Source: an uncultured Mollicutes bacterium (GTDB lineage Bacteria > Bacillota_I > Bacilli_A > Acholeplasmatales > Anaeroplasmataceae). Taken from it: DNA of 7,786 nt. Under the pieces are notes generated by a model, which worked only from the letters and a program-made list of their open reading frames with translations, was not told where the DNA came from and made no database searches. The stretch covers positions 1 to 7,786 of the forward strand of contig CAMWJY010000031.1 in the NCBI GenBank assembly GCA_947174685.1, given 5' to 3'. Numbering within the stretch: position 1 is the first letter of the stretch; each line of letters starts with the position of its first letter. Both the position numbers and the translations under genes were made by a program. This document shows, one piece after another, positions 5,458 to 7,786 of this stretch.

Positions 5458-7104
5458 ATGGAAGAAATTAGTAATTATATAAAAACTTTAATGGCAGAAG
5501 ATTTAAAGGAAGGAAGAGTAAAGGAAATTGTAACTCGTTTTCCACCTGAGCCTAATGCTTATTTACATATTGGACACGCTAGAGCTATTATCACAGACTT
5601 TGAATGTGCTAAAGCTTATGGTGGTAAAACAAATTTAAGATTTGATGATACCAACCCTACAAAGGAAGATAGTGAATATGTAGATGCTATTCAAGAAGAC
5701 TTAAAATGGTTAGGCTATACACCAGATCATGTTTTCTTTGGTAGTGATTATTTTGAGGCAACCTATGAGAAGGCAATTCTATTAATAAAGAAGGGCTTAG
5801 CTTATGTAGATGATTTATCACAAGAAGAAGCATCAGCTTATCGTGGTACTTTAACAGAACCAGGTAAGAATTCTCCTTATCGTAATCGTAGCGTAGAAGA
5901 GAACTTAGATTTATTTGCTAGAATGCGTGCAGGTGAATTTAAAGATGGAGAAAAGACACTTCGTGCTAAGATTGATATGGCTAGTCCAAATATCAATATG
6001 CGTGACCCAATTATATATCGTATTATACATATGCATCATCACCGTCAAGGCGATAAGTGGTGTATTTATCCGATGTATGATTTTGCACATCCTTTACAGG
6101 ATAGCTTTGAAGGAATTACACATAGCTGTTGTTCCTTAGAGTTTGATAATCACCGAGTTTTATATGACTGGGTTTTAGCAAACACAGATGTAGAACATAT
6201 TTCTCATCAGTATGAATTTGGTCGTTTAAATATTACAGGTATGATTATGTCTAAGCGTTACTTAAGAACCTTAGTAGATACGAAAAAGGTAAGTGGATAC
6301 GATGATCCGAGAATGCCTACTCTAGTTGGTTTAAAGCGCCGTGGTTTTACTCCTGAGGCTATTAAGAAATTTATTTTATCTACAGGTCTATCTAGAGTAA
6401 ATTCTACTGTAGAATATCATGCATTAGAGGAAGCCTTAAGAGATGATTTAAAGCTAAAGGCATTAAGACCTAATGCAGTTGTAAATCCAGTATTAGTTGT
6501 AATTGATAATTATCCAGAAGGACAGGTAGAATATATGGACTGTCCTAATAATACAGAAAATGAAGAAATGGGTTCAAGAAAGATTGCCTTTAGTAAATAT
6601 GTTTATATTGAAAGAGATGACTTTATTGAAGAGAAGCCAAATAAGAAATGGAAGAGACTTGCTTTAGGTGTAGAGGTACGTTTAATGCATGCTTACTTTA
6701 TCACAGCTACAAGTGTAGAAAAGGATAAGGATGGAAATATCACTTTAATTCATGCTACCTATGATCCAGCTACACGCTCTGGCTCAGGCTTTGCTGAACG
6801 TAAGCCAAATGGGAATATTCATTTTGTTGAAAAGACGACAAGCTTACCTGCAACCTTCCGTCAATTTGAGGATTTAATCTTACCAGAGACAGAAGAAACA
6901 AAGGATTTAGATTTTATGGCACGTTTAAATCCAAATTCATTATCTATCAAAGAAGGATTTGTAGAAGCTTCCTTAAAGGGAACAAAGCCACTTGACCATT
7001 TCCAATTTGTTCGTAATGGCTATTATACAACAGATAAGGATAGTACAGAGGTCCATTTAGTATTTAACTGTACCGTAAGCCTAAAGTCCTCATTTAAGTT
7101 ATAA
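5458..7104 (+). CDS. glnS: Glutaminyl-tRNA synthetase
   Basis: This class Ic enzyme attaches glutamine to tRNA(Gln) in the cytoplasm. The 548-codon product is of the bacterial GlnRS length. The Rossmann-fold signature is PPEPNAYLHIGHARA with HIGH at residues 37-40, and the KMSKS-type loop is MSKR (264-267), a form usual in GlnRS. YDFAHPLQDSFEGITHS and LEFDNHRVLYDWVL are the segment that separates GlnRS from GluRS. The C-terminal beta-barrel anticodon-binding part ends in GYYTTDKDS and VFNCTVSLKSS, matching the family end. A longer frame opens at a TTG at 5413, but it has no RBS, whereas the ATG at 5458 has AGGAGTGAT, so I use the latter. Many low-GC Gram-positives lack GlnRS and make Gln-tRNA with GatCAB, so this gene is a lineage marker. 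It is monocistronic or nearly so: its own promoter precedes it and a strong terminator follows. Confidence 0.96.
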   Translation: MEEISNYIKTLMAEDLKEGRVKEIVTRFPPEPNAYLHIGHARAIITDFECAKAYGGKTNLRFDDTNPTKEDSEYVDAIQEDLKWLGYTPDHVFFGSDYFEATYEKAILLIKKGLAYVDDLSQEEASAYRGTLTEPGKNSPYRNRSVEENLDLFARMRAGEFKDGEKTLRAKIDMASPNINMRDPIIYRIIHMHHHRQGDKWCIYPMYDFAHPLQDSFEGITHSCCSLEFDNHRVLYDWVLANTDVEHISHQYEFGRLNITGMIMSKRYLRTLVDTKKVSGYDDPRMPTLVGLKRRGFTPEAIKKFILSTGLSRVNSTVEYHALEEALRDDLKLKALRPNAVVNPVLVVIDNYPEGQVEYMDCPNNTENEEMGSRKIAFSKYVYIERDDFIEEKPNKKWKRLALGVEVRLMHAYFITATSVEKDKDGNITLIHATYDPATRSGSGFAERKPNGNIHFVEKTTSLPATFRQFEDLILPETEETKDLDFMARLNPNSLSIKEGFVEASLKGTKPLDHFQFVRNGYYTTDKDSTEVHLVFNCTVSLKSSFKL

Positions 7105-7135
7105 AAATAGGGACTGCTTTGCAGCCCCGATTTTT
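7103..7135 (+). terminator. Intrinsic terminator after glnS
   Basis: GGG-A-CTGC (7110-7117) pairs with GCAG-C-CCC (7121-7128) with one A-C mismatch and a TTT loop. AAAAAT (7103-7108) and ATTTTT (7130-7135) extend the stem and supply the T-tract. It overlaps the glnS stop codon. Confidence 0.85.
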
Positions 7136-7158
7136 AAGAAGTTAGGAGAGATAAAATT

Positions 7159-7786
7159 ATGTTAAAGACTGTGAACCTAGGATTACAATATGGCTCAAGA
7201 AAACTATTTGAGCATGTGGATATTACCTTCACAAAAGGAAACTGTTACGGAATTATCGGAGCTAATGGTGCTGGTAAGTCTACTTTTTTAAAGCTTTTAT
7301 CAGGAGAGATTGAATCTACATCAGGTGAGGTTATTCTAGATAAGAATGAAAGAATGTCTGTATTAAAACAGAATCAAAATGCTTATAATGATAAAACTGT
7401 ATTAGATACTGTTTTATTAGGTCATCCAAGATTAATCGAAATTAAGGAACAGAAGGATGCCTTGTATGCTAAGGAGGATTTTTCAGAGGAAGATGGAATT
7501 TTAGCAGCAGAGCTTGAAGGTGAATTTGCAGAGCTCGGTGGCTGGGATGCTGAAACAGATGCTGCCACCCTTTTGAATGGAATTGGTGTGGATGAGGAAT
7601 ATCATTACATTCTAATGGGAGATTTGGATGCAAAATTAAAGATTAAGGTTTTACTTGCTCAAGCCTTATTTGGAAATCCAGATATCTTATTATTAGATGA
7701 GCCTACCAATAACTTGGATTATAAATCTACACGTTGGTTAGAAAACTTCTTACTTAATTTTGAAAATACAGTTTTAATTGTATCTC
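7159..7786 (+). CDS. ABC-F family ATPase, YbiT/YkpA type (3' partial)
   Basis: ABC-F proteins have two ATPase domains on one chain and no membrane part; they bind the ribosome and act on translation. Only the first 209 codons are here. Residues 34-42 (GANGAGKST) are Walker A and DILLLDEPTNNLD (175-187) is Walker B with the ABC-F style ending. The usual LSGGQ signature of the first domain is replaced by LMGDLDAKLKIKVLLAQALF (152-171), a degenerate form also seen in the YbiT/YkpA branch (for example MSEVAPGWK in E. coli YbiT), so it is not damage. The block SEEDGILAAELEGEFAELGG also fits that branch. AGGAGAG (7144-7150) lies eight bases before the ATG. No promoter is evident between the glnS terminator and this start, so expression may come from readthrough or a weak promoter. 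The linker and second domain lie outside the window. Confidence 0.92.
   Translation, partial: MLKTVNLGLQYGSRKLFEHVDITFTKGNCYGIIGANGAGKSTFLKLLSGEIESTSGEVILDKNERMSVLKQNQNAYNDKTVLDTVLLGHPRLIEIKEQKDALYAKEDFSEEDGILAAELEGEFAELGGWDAETDAATLLNGIGVDEEYHYILMGDLDAKLKIKVLLAQALFGNPDILLLDEPTNNLDYKSTRWLENFLLNFENTVLIVS

Noticed and set aside
5915..6139. A 74-codon plus-strand frame inside glnS
   Set aside because: It overlaps conserved GlnRS sequence in another frame and has the Ile/Cys-rich look of a shadow frame.
7610..7670. Damaged ABC signature motif in the ABC-F gene
   Set aside because: The missing LSGGQ is normal in the first domain of the YbiT/YkpA branch, so it is not evidence of decay.

Overview
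The window looks like chromosomal DNA from an AT-rich, low-GC Gram-positive bacterium. Signs are strong AGGAG/AAGGTGAT-type ribosome binding sites, TATAAT promoters often with an extended TGn, short U-tract terminators and heavy A/T-ending codon use. A glutaminyl-tRNA synthetase gene in such a genome would fit an Erysipelotrichia-like Firmicute, but that placement is inference. All genes lie on the plus strand.

Left part (1-2876): the 3' end of a cupin-domain gene and its terminator come first. A tightly overlapping operon follows: tsaE, tsaB, a RimI-type acetyltransferase fused to a second GNAT domain, and a YbaK/EbsC-type aminoacyl-tRNA deacylase. TsaE and TsaB act in making the t6A37 modification of tRNA, RimI acetylates a ribosomal protein N-terminus, and YbaK clears mischarged tRNA, so the operon is about translation fidelity. 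The usual tsaD partner is not in the window.

Middle part (2877-5457): this is the accessory and least ordinary region. It holds (a) a candidate structured RNA of about 150 nt with its own promoter and terminator; (b) a wrecked DUF1016/YhcG-type PD-(D/E)XK nuclease gene with a frame change at each of two places, a stop and an apparent internal deletion; (c) an intact 465-codon gene whose C-terminal half resembles a diadenylate-cyclase (DAC/DisA_N) domain, with a DGA motif but GGGRGAAA where RHR is expected, behind an uncharacterised N-terminal domain; and (d) a second candidate structured RNA of about 115 nt with a near-consensus promoter and a strong terminator. I could not assign either RNA to a known family. 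The DAC-like gene next to a decayed defence-type nuclease suggests a small signalling or defence islet between core genes. No effector for a cyclic nucleotide is visible.

Right part (5458-7786): glnS (start corrected to the ATG at 5458), a strong terminator, and the first 209 codons of an ABC-F ATPase of the YbiT/YkpA type, cut by the window edge.
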